Shown: piece by piece, positions 48,377-56,614 of the stretch | Position numbering within the stretch: position 1 is the stretch's first letter | Layout of the letters: each line of letters begins with the position of its first letter | NCBI RefSeq assembly: GCF_007990775.1 | Contig: NZ_BJXB01000032.1 | Span: 1-56,614 of the forward strand | DNA length: 56,614 bases | Direction: 5' to 3' | DNA from: Deinococcus cellulosilyticus NBRC 106333 = KACC 11606 | GTDB lineage: Bacteria; Deinococcota; Deinococci; Deinococcales; Deinococcaceae | Translations under genes and position numbers: made by a program | The notes under the pieces: generated by a model | Seen by the model: the letters and a program-made list of their open reading frames with translations, nothing else | What the model was told of the DNA's origin: nothing | Databases searched by the model: none

Positions 48377-48406
48377 AAAAAGGACCGAACAAGTCGATCC
48401 TTTTTT
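48377..48406 (-). terminator. Terminator of the large lipoprotein gene
   Basis: On the minus strand AAAAAAGGA and TCCTTTTT flank a small CGA/TCG stem, with a T5 end. It lies 18 bp after the gene's stop. Confidence 0.7.
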
Positions 48407-48423
48407 GCCACTTTGGATGGAAA

Positions 48424-51399
48424 TCACTTCACATGGACCTGCACCACATTCAGATTGCAGGTGGTGGAAATCACATCGCCAGACCACACACTTGCTGAGT
48501 CATTGGGACAGCCCTGAACTGGGGAGCCCAGCACCGCTCCAGTGATCACCGAAATCAGGCTGTGGTTCCTCAGGAGGCCATAAGCCCCTGTGGAATCCAG
48601 TGCGATCAGTTGATCTGCTCCAGCCACACGACTGGTTTTTCCAGACTTCAGATCCAGAACGGTGGGAGGGACATCATGGCTGCTGAAATACAACTTCTCA
48701 TTCCCACCCCACAACAATTTGCTGAGCAGCATCTCGGTCAGAGGAACCGTCTGGACCACTTTTTTGAGGTCCAGGTCATACACCTGCAGGCTGTGTGTGG
48801 GTGTGGTGGAGTAATAAGCCAGTTGCTGCCCATTGGGGCTCCAGGCGAGCATGGTGTCTCCACCAGAACCCGGAATCTTCACTTTGAGAACATCAGTGTG
48901 GCTGTCCAGATCTCGCACCACCAGCAAAGAGTTTTCCGGATTGCCGGGTTCCCATGCCGCATAAGCCAGCAGGTTTCTGGAGGGATGCATTTCCCAGTCC
49001 AGCAGCATCTGGGGCAAATCATCAGGGGTGCCTCCTGGTGTGCGGTTCAACACACCGGTGATCCCCATGCTGATGTTGGTGTGCAGGATTTTGCTGCGAT
49101 CCGCTGAGAAATCCATGATGTATCCGTCCTGAATCACAGGTGGAAGAAAGGTGGAGGTGTGCAGATATTCCTGCACTTTGCCCTGGGCATTCATCCAGGC
49201 AAAGGCTCCACCCTGAGCAATTTGCAGGTCTGCCCCTGATTTTTTCAGTCCAATGTAAGGCTGGGTGATCCATTCCTGGGTCTCCACATGTTGCAGGTCA
49301 CTGGACAGTCGGTACAGCCCTTTGCCAAACACATAAACCTGACCGTTCAGCACTTCCAGGCCAGTGGCTCCTGGCCCCTCCACATAAACGGAACTGCCCA
49401 GCACCTGACCCGTGCTGGCATCGAGACGGTAGATGGATCCATTTCCCAGCTGATCCAGCACCACGTTGTCTGAAAAGAACTCCAGGTCCTGGTTGTAGGT
49501 GATTTCTGGAGCAGGCAAGTTCAGTTGTTTGATGGTGTTCTTTTCAACATCATAAAAGTTGACTTCCGTTCCAAGGTCATCTCTGGCCCAGACAATCCAT
49601 CTTCCAGAAGGGCTGATCTCCAGATTGCCCACATTGGGTCGAACAGGCAAATAACTTGCAGGCATGGCAATGGGAGTGCCCACATTGCCGGTCTTCAGAT
49701 CCAGGGTCTGGATTTCAAGAGCCTCTATGAACTGGGGGGTGCCCCCCACCTTGATGCGGTAGGCCTGTGAGCTGTTCTCACGCCCAACATAGTAGAATCC
49801 AGCATCCTCGAAGGTCACCTGACCCGCAAGGGTGGTCACCCGAATGCGGTATGGAGCAAGCTCTCCCAGGGCAGCATCACGCATGATGGTCCACAGTTTC
49901 TGATCTGCAGTGAAACCATGATCCACCACAGTTCCGGTCACCACATTGGAGAGGGCAAACCGACGGGTGAATTGCTCTGTGGTCACATCAAAGGTGTACA
50001 CATCTCCGTTGTGGAGCATCAGCAACTGGCTTTCGTCTGCATTGAAGCTCAGTCCGGTGGCCCCCTTGCCTGCCACCGGGTACTGAATTTTTTTCAACAG
50101 GACATCGTTCTGGTCATACACATACAGGGCATCTTGACGGGCCACCATCAGGCGTCCTTTTTGCGCAGAAGCCTTCACGGTGGAAATCTTCTCGTCCACC
50201 CCCAGACCACGAAATTTTTCCTGGAACGAGAAATTCCGTGTGCAGTGGTACTTCACAGGAATGCGGGTGCCACCCTGATTCCGATCGTTGAGGTAATCCA
50301 GCACCAGCGTCACCTCTCCCTGGCTTTCTTCCGCACAGTTCACGGTCAGGCTCAGGTTGTGCCCGGCAGAAGATTTCAGGCGGCCCTGTCCTGGATCGGT
50401 CAGGGTCACCTGGGCATTCCCTTCAATTTTTGCGGTGTAGAGCAGGTCAGGCGCATCCGTGCTCGTCTGCCTGAGGGGAAGGACCGTGGTGCCTGACCCA
50501 TTTGCCACTGAAGTGAGGTAAAGCTGGGAGGGCAGAATCTGACGGTTCACTTCCGGGTCATGACGGGTTTTGACCACCGCAAAGCCCACAGCAGCATCAA
50601 AATTGCTGTCTGCACTCGGAGGAACATGGTCAGAAGCTGTCTCATCCCAGCCGTTGGCAATCACCGCCACATAATGATTCTGGTTCAGGGAACCCAGAAG
50701 CTCTGAATCTTTGTGATCCAGGGTGGTTTCATCTGGAGTGGCCACAAAAGCCTTGATGACTGTGCCCTTTCCAATGAACGGCTGGTTGGCAGCAAGCAGA
50801 TAGATGGTGTAGCTTTTTGCACCTTTCACTGGAGACCAGTTGATCTTGAGTTGATGCTCAGTGAGCGTCAGCACATTGATTTTTGGTGGAGTCAGATCCT
50901 GGACGGGTTGCAAATCAGCAGACACACGGGCCGTTTTGCCTTCATAAGTCAATTCTGCTGTGTATTTTCCTGTCCCAAGAAAATCCTGGTAGGACACCAG
51001 CCAGAAAATGCGTTTTTTGTCTGCGCTGGGAAGCAGGTTGAAGGCTGTTCCTTTTCCTGCGGGACCAGAAGGTTGAAATTTCAACTCCTTCTGGACGGGC
51101 TGTCCATTGATTTTCATTTGAATGAAATAATTCAGTGCATTGCTGTTCTGGGCCTGAGGCTGGGCATTCAGAACAAGCTGTTTGAGAAAGCTGGGGGTTT
51201 CAGACACCCGGCTTTTGCCCTGTGGGTCAAAGGTGGTGGTCTGTCCAAAAACCACATTGCCCACCTTGAACTGAACCTCCCACCCACTGGGGATCTGTGT
51301 TGTGTTGCTGGGAGGGGGTGTCTGATTGCAGGAAACCCACAAAGCTGAACTCAACAGCAAAACCATTCCATTGCGGATCAAAATCGTATGATGTTTCAC
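48424..51399 (-). CDS. Large lipoprotein with Fn3-like and beta-propeller repeats
   Basis: A 991-residue protein that starts with a lipoprotein signal (LLLSSALWVSC, Cys near residue 24), a proline-rich spacer and then an Ig/Fn3-like region (~160-240; LTLTEHQLKINWSPVKGAKSY, cited in part as LKINWSPVKGAKSY). From ~390 to the end, repeats such as LSFNADESQLLML, LEISPSGRWIVWA, MDFSADRSKILH and LAWSPNGQQLAYYS mark a WD40/TolB-like beta-propeller. The partner or ligand is unknown. The start GTG lies 8 nt after a consensus -10 TATAAT (51408-51413 in complement), so the mRNA is likely leaderless. It stands alone and has its own terminator. Confidence 0.75.
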   Translation of the reverse strand: MKHHTILIRNGMVLLLSSALWVSCNQTPPPSNTTQIPSGWEVQFKVGNVVFGQTTTFDPQGKSRVSETPSFLKQLVLNAQPQAQNSNALNYFIQMKINGQPVQKELKFQPSGPAGKGTAFNLLPSADKKRIFWLVSYQDFLGTGKYTAELTYEGKTARVSADLQPVQDLTPPKINVLTLTEHQLKINWSPVKGAKSYTIYLLAANQPFIGKGTVIKAFVATPDETTLDHKDSELLGSLNQNHYVAVIANGWDETASDHVPPSADSNFDAAVGFAVVKTRHDPEVNRQILPSQLYLTSVANGSGTTVLPLRQTSTDAPDLLYTAKIEGNAQVTLTDPGQGRLKSSAGHNLSLTVNCAEESQGEVTLVLDYLNDRNQGGTRIPVKYHCTRNFSFQEKFRGLGVDEKISTVKASAQKGRLMVARQDALYVYDQNDVLLKKIQYPVAGKGATGLSFNADESQLLMLHNGDVYTFDVTTEQFTRRFALSNVVTGTVVDHGFTADQKLWTIMRDAALGELAPYRIRVTTLAGQVTFEDAGFYYVGRENSSQAYRIKVGGTPQFIEALEIQTLDLKTGNVGTPIAMPASYLPVRPNVGNLEISPSGRWIVWARDDLGTEVNFYDVEKNTIKQLNLPAPEITYNQDLEFFSDNVVLDQLGNGSIYRLDASTGQVLGSSVYVEGPGATGLEVLNGQVYVFGKGLYRLSSDLQHVETQEWITQPYIGLKKSGADLQIAQGGAFAWMNAQGKVQEYLHTSTFLPPVIQDGYIMDFSADRSKILHTNISMGITGVLNRTPGGTPDDLPQMLLDWEMHPSRNLLAYAAWEPGNPENSLLVVRDLDSHTDVLKVKIPGSGGDTMLAWSPNGQQLAYYSTTPTHSLQVYDLDLKKVVQTVPLTEMLLSKLLWGGNEKLYFSSHDVPPTVLDLKSGKTSRVAGADQLIALDSTGAYGLLRNHSLISVITGAVLGSPVQGCPNDSASVWSGDVISTTCNLNVVQVHVK

Positions 51400-51407
51400 A
51401 AATCACC

Positions 51408-51413
51408 ATTATA
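51408..51413 (-). promoter_or_regulatory. Consensus -10 box for a leaderless transcript
   Basis: TATAAT on the minus strand ends 8 nt before the GTG start at 51399, and no Shine-Dalgarno sequence lies between. This supports transcription starting at the start codon. No good -35 hexamer was found. Confidence 0.55.
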
Positions 51414-51583
51414 AGGATCTGGTGCGATTTACAGATGAGTCACCGAATCACAAATGGACACCCTCTTTACTGTGTCTTACGGACAATTCAGGCATCTGAA
51501 GCCAGAGATGAAGTCCAGAGCATTCTGGAATCAGCTCACCCTGTTGTGGGTGACCACAACATCTCTGTTGACAGACCCTCTTT

Positions 51584-53182
51584 TTAATTTCTCTGCTGCT
51601 TTCGACCATCAGAAGGCAATCCCAGCAGCACCAGAACCACCAGAAAGCCCACCCCACAGGTGGTCAGAAAAATGTTCTGAATCGCTCCAGACAGCATCGC
51701 CCGCAAACCATCCAGCACCCTGTGAGCCAGTTCTGACCCTCCAAACTGCAGAAGGTCCTGCCGGATCTCCCCCATCATCACGGGATTGCTCAGGGCATTG
51801 GGATTGTGAATGGATGCCACCAGATCAGGGGGCAGGGTCTGCACCACCGCAGGCAGGTGCTCTGACACATGCAAAGCAAGGTACTGGTTCAGGAAAATCC
51901 CAAGAATGGTCACAAAAATGGTTCCTCCAAGTTGTCGGAAGAACTGGTTCAGGCTGGTCGCCATGCCGATCTGCTCTTTCGGAGCCGCATTCTGCACCGC
52001 CAGGGTCAAAAGAGACATCACAGGTCCCATCCCCATGCCAAGAAGCACCATGAAAAAGAGGGTGTACCACACAGGAGTGTCCTGCCCGAGGGTCGCAGTG
52101 AAGGCCAGAGCAACCGCGATCAGGCAGCCACCCACCACCACAAAGGGTTTATATTTTCCTGTTCTGGAAGCCAGAATTCCTGAAATGGCACTGGTGCTCA
52201 CCTGACCCAGCATCAGCGGAGTGAGGAGGAGTCCTGAGAGGGTCGCGCCTGTGCTTTTCACGCCCTGAAGGTACAAAGGAAGGTAGTTGATGCAGGCATG
52301 CATGGCAGCAATGGTGAGAAATCCCGCCAGATTGGACAGGGTGATGGTGCGGTTCCTGAACAGTTTGAGGTCCATCACCGGACTGGGGAAACGCCTTTCC
52401 CAGACCAGAAACGAGCCCACAGACAGCACGGTGATGCTCAGGCAGGTCAGAACCTGAGCATGCAGCCATGATCCGCGCAAACCTGCAAATGTCAGGCCCA
52501 GCAGCAAACTGATGGTGGTGCTTCCCAGCAGCAAAATCCCCACGTAATCAATGACCGCTTTCTGGCGCACCTGGACCCCCTGCAGGTGCTTTTGAATGAA
52601 CAGGAACGCCAGCAGGCCAAACGGCAGATTGATCAGGAACACACACCTCCAGCCAAAATGGTCGGTGATCAGGCCTCCAATCAGGGGACCCACAATGCTG
52701 GAAAACCCGAAAGCAGAGGTGGTGAAACCCTGGTACCTCCCCCTTTCCTGAGGGGTGAAGATGTCCGCGATGGTGGCAAAGGACATCGAGATCAGCAGCC
52801 CTCCTCCAATGCCCTGCACGCCGCGCAACACGATGAGGGTGAGGATGTCTGGAGAGAGAGACAGCAGGGTGCTTCCTGCCGAGAAAATGATGATTCCCAG
52901 CAACATCAGGGGCTTGCGGCCATAAATGTCACTGATCTTTCCACTGATGGCAATCACCAGGGTGCTGGTCAGAAAATATCCGGTGAACGCCCAGGAATAC
53001 AGGTGAATGCCCCCGAGCTCAGAAACCACCCTTGGAAGAGCAGTCCCGACCACAGTGAGGTTCAGCGAGGCCAGGAAAAGCGCCATCAGCACTCCAGCAA
53101 AAGACCAGCGTTTCTGGGAGAGGCTCAGGGAGGCAGCACGGGACAGGGCAGGTTCAGGTGAAGAGGAAATTCGATCAGTCAT
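51584..53182 (-). CDS. MFS multidrug efflux transporter, DHA2 family (EmrB/QacA type)
   Basis: A 532-residue protein with around 14 membrane spans. Motif C-like GFSSIVGPLIGGLI, the motif A loop GKISDIYGRKPLML and the N-terminal ALFLASLNLTVVGTALPRV segment place it in the 14-TM drug/H+ antiporters. It pumps lipophilic drugs or similar compounds out with the proton gradient. AAAGG lies before ATG 53182; the frame extends upstream through the ssu terminator, which is rejected. No regulator or EmrA-like adaptor is next to it. It follows the ssu genes on the same strand but is separated from them by a terminator. Confidence 0.92.
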   Translation of the reverse strand: MTDRISSSPEPALSRAASLSLSQKRWSFAGVLMALFLASLNLTVVGTALPRVVSELGGIHLYSWAFTGYFLTSTLVIAISGKISDIYGRKPLMLLGIIIFSAGSTLLSLSPDILTLIVLRGVQGIGGGLLISMSFATIADIFTPQERGRYQGFTTSAFGFSSIVGPLIGGLITDHFGWRCVFLINLPFGLLAFLFIQKHLQGVQVRQKAVIDYVGILLLGSTTISLLLGLTFAGLRGSWLHAQVLTCLSITVLSVGSFLVWERRFPSPVMDLKLFRNRTITLSNLAGFLTIAAMHACINYLPLYLQGVKSTGATLSGLLLTPLMLGQVSTSAISGILASRTGKYKPFVVVGGCLIAVALAFTATLGQDTPVWYTLFFMVLLGMGMGPVMSLLTLAVQNAAPKEQIGMATSLNQFFRQLGGTIFVTILGIFLNQYLALHVSEHLPAVVQTLPPDLVASIHNPNALSNPVMMGEIRQDLLQFGGSELAHRVLDGLRAMLSGAIQNIFLTTCGVGFLVVLVLLGLPSDGRKQQRN

Positions 53183-53239
53183 GGGGCCTTTCAATGGGGG
53201 ACCAGAGGCCTTTTGTTGCCAGCAAAGTCCCGCAGAGGC

Positions 53240-53269
53240 AAAAAAAGGGCGAAGAACAGAGTCTTCGCC
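53240..53269 (-). terminator. Terminator of the ssu operon
   Basis: GGCGAAGA (53248-53255) pairs with TCTTCGCC (53262-53269), followed on the minus strand by C and seven T. It lies 16 bp after the ssuB stop and before the MFS gene. Confidence 0.85.
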
Positions 53270-53285
53270 ACGGAGTGGATGGTTT

Positions 53286-54038
53286 TTAACTTGCGGCAAC
53301 TTCGCCGGAGAGGTTCAGCTCGGGCTGGTGTAGATCCTTTTCCAGGCTTTCTGCGAGTTCCCAGAGGTGGGCGTCGCTGCGCTTTCTGGGGCGGGGCAGG
53401 TCCACGACCACTTCGCGGGCAATTTCACCGTCTCTGAGGACAATCACGCGGTCTGCGAGTTGCAGGGCCTCTTCGATGTCGTGGGTGACCAGGATCGCTG
53501 TGAATTTGTGGGTGTTCCACAGGTTTTCCAGCAATTTCTGCATCTCCCCCCTCGTCAGGGCGTCCAGGGCCCCGAAAGGTTCGTCCAGCAGCAGCAGGTG
53601 GGGCTTGTGGGTGAGGGCCCTTGCCAGCGAAACCCGCTGTCTCTGTCCTCCGGAAAGCTGGCTGGGCCAGTCGCCTGTTCTCTCTGCGAGTCCCACGCTT
53701 TCCAGGATGTGGTAGGCATAAGGGTGGGTGTTCTTTGGGAGACCGAGGGTCACGTTGTTGATCACGTTCAGCCAGGGGAGCAGGCGGTCTTCCTGAAACA
53801 CCACGCGGGTTCTGGAGGGCTGACCGTTTTCGGTGCTCAGGGTCAGTTTGCCACTGGTGATCTCTTCGAGTCCGGCCACCACTCTCAGCAGGGTGGTCTT
53901 CCCTCCTCCACTTGCCCCGATCAGGGCGACGAGTTCACCGGGTTTCACGGTCAGGTTGATGTTCCTGAGGACTTCACGGGTGCCGAAACGCTTGCCGATG
54001 TGCTCCAAAGTCAGGGTCACTTGAGATTCGGATGCCAT
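53286..54038 (-). CDS. ssuB: Aliphatic sulfonate ABC transporter, ATP-binding protein
   Basis: A 250-residue ATPase with Walker A GASGGGKTTLLRVV (~37-50), signature LSGGQRQRVSLARAL, Walker B LLLLDEPFGALDALT and the switch His in ILVTHDIEEA. Fusion-free and typical in length for nitrate/sulfonate/taurine importers. ATG 54038 is preferred (AGGAGG upstream); it overlaps the ssuC end by 22 bp, showing coupling. It powers uptake of alkanesulfonates as sulfur source with SsuA and SsuC. Confidence 0.93.
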   Translation of the reverse strand: MASESQVTLTLEHIGKRFGTREVLRNINLTVKPGELVALIGASGGGKTTLLRVVAGLEEITSGKLTLSTENGQPSRTRVVFQEDRLLPWLNVINNVTLGLPKNTHPYAYHILESVGLAERTGDWPSQLSGGQRQRVSLARALTHKPHLLLLDEPFGALDALTRGEMQKLLENLWNTHKFTAILVTHDIEEALQLADRVIVLRDGEIAREVVVDLPRPRKRSDAHLWELAESLEKDLHQPELNLSGEVAAS

Positions 54039-54829
54039 GGCAGGAGCCTCCTTTCGAGCAGGCGCACGGTGCTGTCGGCCCATTTGCCCAGTCCGGCGTA
54101 GATCAGGATCACCAGCACCACAATGTCGGTGCGCATGAATTCACGGGCGTCCATCGCAAGGTGTCCAATTCCAGCGTTCGCAGCGATGGACTCACTGACC
54201 ACCAGGGAAAGCCAGGCAATCCCGAGGGAGTAGCGCAAGCCCACCAGAATGCCTGGGAGTGCACCAGGGAGAATCACGCGCCAGAAGGTCTGCTGTCCGG
54301 TCAGGCCGTACACTTTGGCCATCTCCAGCAGCCTGGGATCAATGCCACGGATGCCGTGGACGGTGTTCAGGTAGATCGGGAAGAAGGTGCCCAGGGCGAT
54401 CAGGAAGATCTTGCCGGTTTCGCCAATCCCGAACCACAGGATCACCAGCGGAACCAGCGCAAGGTGGGGAATGTTGCGAACCATCTGCAGGGTGCTGTCC
54501 AGCAGCACCGACAGGAAGCGGTTCACACCGACCAGCAAGCCCAGGGTGAATCCGGTGGCGAAGCCCAGGGCGACCCCTGTCAGGGCACGCTGGATGCTGA
54601 TGGCAAAGTGCTCCCAGAGTTTGCCGTTCTGAATGAGTTCAGCCAGAGCGCCAAAAACGGCAGTGGGTGCAGGAAGGATTTGCTTGCTCAGAAGGCCCGT
54701 CTGGGCACTGATCTGCCAGATGATCAGCAGTGCTGCAGGGAGCACCCAGCGCCACAGTTCAGTGGCATTGAAACGAAAGGAACGCTTTTTGCGGGTCGCT
54801 GTCTGGGGAATGCTGCGGGTAATGGTCAT
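54017..54829 (-). CDS. ssuC: Aliphatic sulfonate ABC transporter permease
   Basis: A 270-residue permease with about six spans. The N-terminus is basic (QTATRKKRSFRFN) and the EAA-like loop is EMAKVYGLTGQQTFWRVILPGALPG (~residues 167-191; cited in part as GLTGQQTFWRVILPG). The middle NIPHLALVPLVILWFGIGE is characteristic of SsuC/TauC permeases. Its ATG overlaps the ssuA stop by 4 bp. It forms the membrane channel of a sulfonate importer with SsuB. Confidence 0.93.
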   Translation of the reverse strand: MTITRSIPQTATRKKRSFRFNATELWRWVLPAALLIIWQISAQTGLLSKQILPAPTAVFGALAELIQNGKLWEHFAISIQRALTGVALGFATGFTLGLLVGVNRFLSVLLDSTLQMVRNIPHLALVPLVILWFGIGETGKIFLIALGTFFPIYLNTVHGIRGIDPRLLEMAKVYGLTGQQTFWRVILPGALPGILVGLRYSLGIAWLSLVVSESIAANAGIGHLAMDAREFMRTDIVVLVILIYAGLGKWADSTVRLLERRLLPWHPNLK

Positions 54830-55797
54830 TTCTTCACCACCTGTAAGCCTGCTTTGGAAAAGGGCACTTTGCCGATGAAATCCGTGACGAATTTGGTTTT
54901 GACGGGAATCACACCCAGTTCAAAAAACGCATCAGATTCTTTTTGCAGGTACGCCAGCTGTTTTTCCGGGAAGGGCTGGATGCGGTAAGGCAGGGCACGC
55001 TTCACCACCACCTTCAGGATGTCCTTGGGAATGCCGAGCTCTTCGTTCCAGAGGTCCACCAGTTTGTCGGGGTTGTTGTTGGCCCAGTCGGCAGTGCGCT
55101 TGAGTTCAGCGAGCAGGTAGGAGAGGGCTTTCTTCTTGCCGGGATCTTTGAGCACCCGATCCACAGTGATCCAGTACCCCACCCCATCGGTCAGACCCTT
55201 GTTGTCCCGGATGACCTTGACGTTGTTTCCGGCCTGCGCAATGGCGTAGAAGGGGTCCCAGATCACCCAGGCCTGCACGGCACCACTTTCCAGCGCACCA
55301 CGGGCCTCTGCCGGAGGCAGGTTGATGATTTCAATGTCATTGAGGTCCAGGCCCACCTCCTGCAACGCCAGTTGCGTGAAGTAGTGTGCACTTGATCCAC
55401 GCTGCAGGGCCACTTTCTTGCCTTTCAACTCCTTGACGCTCTTGATGGGAGAATCTCTGGTGACCAGAATGGCACTGGTGCGGGGGTTGGGATTTTTGGT
55501 GATGCCCACGTACTTGAGTGGGGTCCCTGCTGCGAGGGCAAAGATGCTGGGGGTATCTCCGGTGGAACCGAAGTCCACAGCGTTGGCCCGCTGGGCTTCG
55601 AGCAGCTGGGGGCCTGCGGGGAACAGGTACCACTCGTACTTGATGCCGTATTTGGCGGCTTCATCCAGCCATCCGAGGGACTTGAGGGCGGTGAAAATGC
55701 CCCCCTTCTGGTAACCAATTCGGAACACAATGTCTTCGGCCTGGGCGAGGTTTCCGATGGACAGCAGTGCAATTGCAGTGAGGAATCTTTTCTTCAT
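54826..55797 (-). CDS. ssuA: Aliphatic sulfonate-binding protein
   Basis: A 323-residue extracellular binding protein. The signal peptide (MKKRFLTAIALLSIGNLAQA) has no lipobox. The mature part starts with FRIGYQKGGIFTALKSLGWL, then NAVDFGSTGDTPSIFALAAG, a pattern of the SsuA/TauA group, and VKVIRDNKGLTDGVGYWI later. ATG 55797 has AAAGGA upstream; an earlier start (55818) adds an atypical lead. It captures alkanesulfonates for the SsuBC transporter. A 193-bp gap to ssuD upstream shows no terminator, so one transcript is plausible. Confidence 0.93.
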   Translation of the reverse strand: MKKRFLTAIALLSIGNLAQAEDIVFRIGYQKGGIFTALKSLGWLDEAAKYGIKYEWYLFPAGPQLLEAQRANAVDFGSTGDTPSIFALAAGTPLKYVGITKNPNPRTSAILVTRDSPIKSVKELKGKKVALQRGSSAHYFTQLALQEVGLDLNDIEIINLPPAEARGALESGAVQAWVIWDPFYAIAQAGNNVKVIRDNKGLTDGVGYWITVDRVLKDPGKKKALSYLLAELKRTADWANNNPDKLVDLWNEELGIPKDILKVVVKRALPYRIQPFPEKQLAYLQKESDAFFELGVIPVKTKFVTDFIGKVPFSKAGLQVVKK

Positions 55798-55990
55798 GTG
55801 AGGGGTTCCTTTCGTCATGGTGGTCTTGAAAAAGAGGCCTGCACTTGACGAGGGCGCAGGCCCAGAGGCGATGCCTGTGACAGATCACACCTCCCCACGC
55901 AAACCCCGGTTTTTTGCTGGGTTTCCGTGATTGGTCCGACGATTTCTGACGTGGAAGGAGAACGATGATTTGTGAGGGTCTGGGTGTTGT

Positions 55991-56614
55991 TCAAAACGAA
56001 ACGGCGAGTCTGCGTTCGTTTTCTTTGACCTGCAGAACGCCGGTCTGGGTCTTGCCAATGGCAGGAAACAGCAGTTCTGCGGTGCGGTAGGCCTCTTCGA
56101 GGTGGGGGTAGCCAGAGAGGATGAAGGTGTCCACTCCGATCTGTTTGTATTCTTCAATCAGGGCTGCGATGTTTTCGGGGTTGCCCACGAAGGCGGTTCC
56201 TGCACCCGCACGGGTGAGGCCCACGCCCGCCCAGAGGTTCTTGTAGACTTTGAGGTTGTCTTTGTTGCCACCGTGCAGGGCAATCATTCTCTGCTGTCCG
56301 GTGGAACCGTTGGCAGAAAGCTGCGCCTGGGCTTTGCGGATGGTTTCATCGTCCAGCCTTTCAATCAGGCGGTCTGCTTCTTTCCAGGCTTCCTCTTCGG
56401 TTTCGCGGACGATGATGTGTGCCCGGACCCCGAAACGGACTTTTCTGCCCGCCAGTGCCGCCTGTTCGGCCACCCGCTCGATCTTCTCTCTGGCAATGTG
56501 CGGAGGCTCTCCCCAGGTCAGGTACACGTCGGTGTAATCTGCCGCCACCTGAATGGCGGGTTCACTGCTGCCCCCGAAGTACACCGGAGGGAGGGGTTGT
56601 TGCACTGGGCCAAA
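55991..56614 (-). CDS. ssuD: FMNH2-dependent alkanesulfonate monooxygenase, C-terminal part (cut by window edge)
   Basis: The final 207 residues of a luciferase-family flavin monooxygenase; the start lies beyond the window. Visible landmarks are QPLPPVYFGGSSEPAIQVAA, FGVRAHIIVRETEEEAW, LWAGVGLTRAGAGTAFVG and DTFILSGYPHLEEAYRTAE, all typical of SsuD, which releases sulfite from alkanesulfonates using FMNH2 and oxygen. It heads the ssuDACB order on the minus strand. The gene for the FMN reductase SsuE is not visible here. Assignment is firm although the active-site Cys/His part is not in view. Confidence 0.92.
   Translation of the reverse strand, partial: FGPVQQPLPPVYFGGSSEPAIQVAADYTDVYLTWGEPPHIAREKIERVAEQAALAGRKVRFGVRAHIIVRETEEEAWKEADRLIERLDDETIRKAQAQLSANGSTGQQRMIALHGGNKDNLKVYKNLWAGVGLTRAGAGTAFVGNPENIAALIEEYKQIGVDTFILSGYPHLEEAYRTAELLFPAIGKTQTGVLQVKENERRLAVSF

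Noticed and set aside
48192..48545. 117-codon plus-strand ORF upstream of the large lipoprotein's end
   Set aside because: It runs through a hairpin and a terminator and into the antisense of a real gene; composition is not protein-like.
1..56614. CRISPR arrays, tRNA or rRNA genes, prophage or transposase genes
   Set aside because: No regular spacer-repeat series, tRNA T-arm pattern, rRNA-like stretch or transposase motif was seen on reading both strands.
1..56614. Matching ends of the window (tttggcc at the start, ggccaaa at the end) as terminal repeats
   Set aside because: Only seven bases match and both ends lie inside unrelated coding genes; this is chance.

Overview
The window looks like chromosomal DNA from a Deinococcus-type bacterium. 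The evidence is moderate-to-high GC, many secreted polysaccharide hydrolases and lipoproteins, a cydABDC cluster, a cyanophycin synthetase, short palindromic dispersed repeats, and several starts placed 7-8 nt after a -10 hexamer (leaderless transcripts, common in this genus). The assignment is inferred from content; no marker gene is present. No rRNA, tRNA, CRISPR array, transposase or phage module was seen.

Left part (1-14.5 kb). A LacI-type regulator cut by the window edge faces a threonyl-tRNA synthetase gene. That gene is preceded by a 15-codon Thr-rich leader ORF and a strong terminator, which looks like transcription attenuation. Next comes an 11-kb collinear block: secreted GH114 endo-alpha-1,4-polygalactosaminidase, CUT1 sugar ABC transporter, BadF-type amino-sugar kinase, AgaS-like isomerase/deaminase, tagatose-bisphosphate-type aldolase, PfkB-type kinase, GH4 glycosidase and a Gfo/Idh/MocA oxidoreductase. 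Together these can be read as a full route from extracellular alpha-1,4-polygalactosamine to triose phosphates. Two more GH114 proteins (16.0-19.9 kb) lie nearby, and one shares a promoter-operator element with the main operon.

Middle (14.5-28 kb). This stretch holds small regulators (SnoaL-like/TetR pair), a REPIN-like repeat, one of two inverted copies of a ~91-bp dispersed repeat, a 33-codon secreted-peptide gene, and a stress-type cluster (VOC and PPOX genes divergent from HPP, CGNR zinc finger, thioredoxin-like, HPP). Three tandem 26-bp imperfect palindromes lie in the divergent region. Cyanophycin synthetase cphA follows, with a 79-residue partner gene.

Right part (28-56.6 kb). cydABDC encodes cytochrome bd oxidase and its thiol exporter. 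Then come a PAF-acetylhydrolase-like lipase, an orphan histidine kinase, a cold-shock protein, GH10 xylanase, a GSDEF-variant diguanylate cyclase, and a LacI regulator with a GH16 beta-glucanase whose promoter carries three palindromic operators. A GNAT protein, PAP2 phosphatase, unknown small genes, a 991-residue lipoprotein, a DHA2 efflux pump and an ssuDACB sulfonate uptake locus (ssuD cut by the right edge) complete the window.
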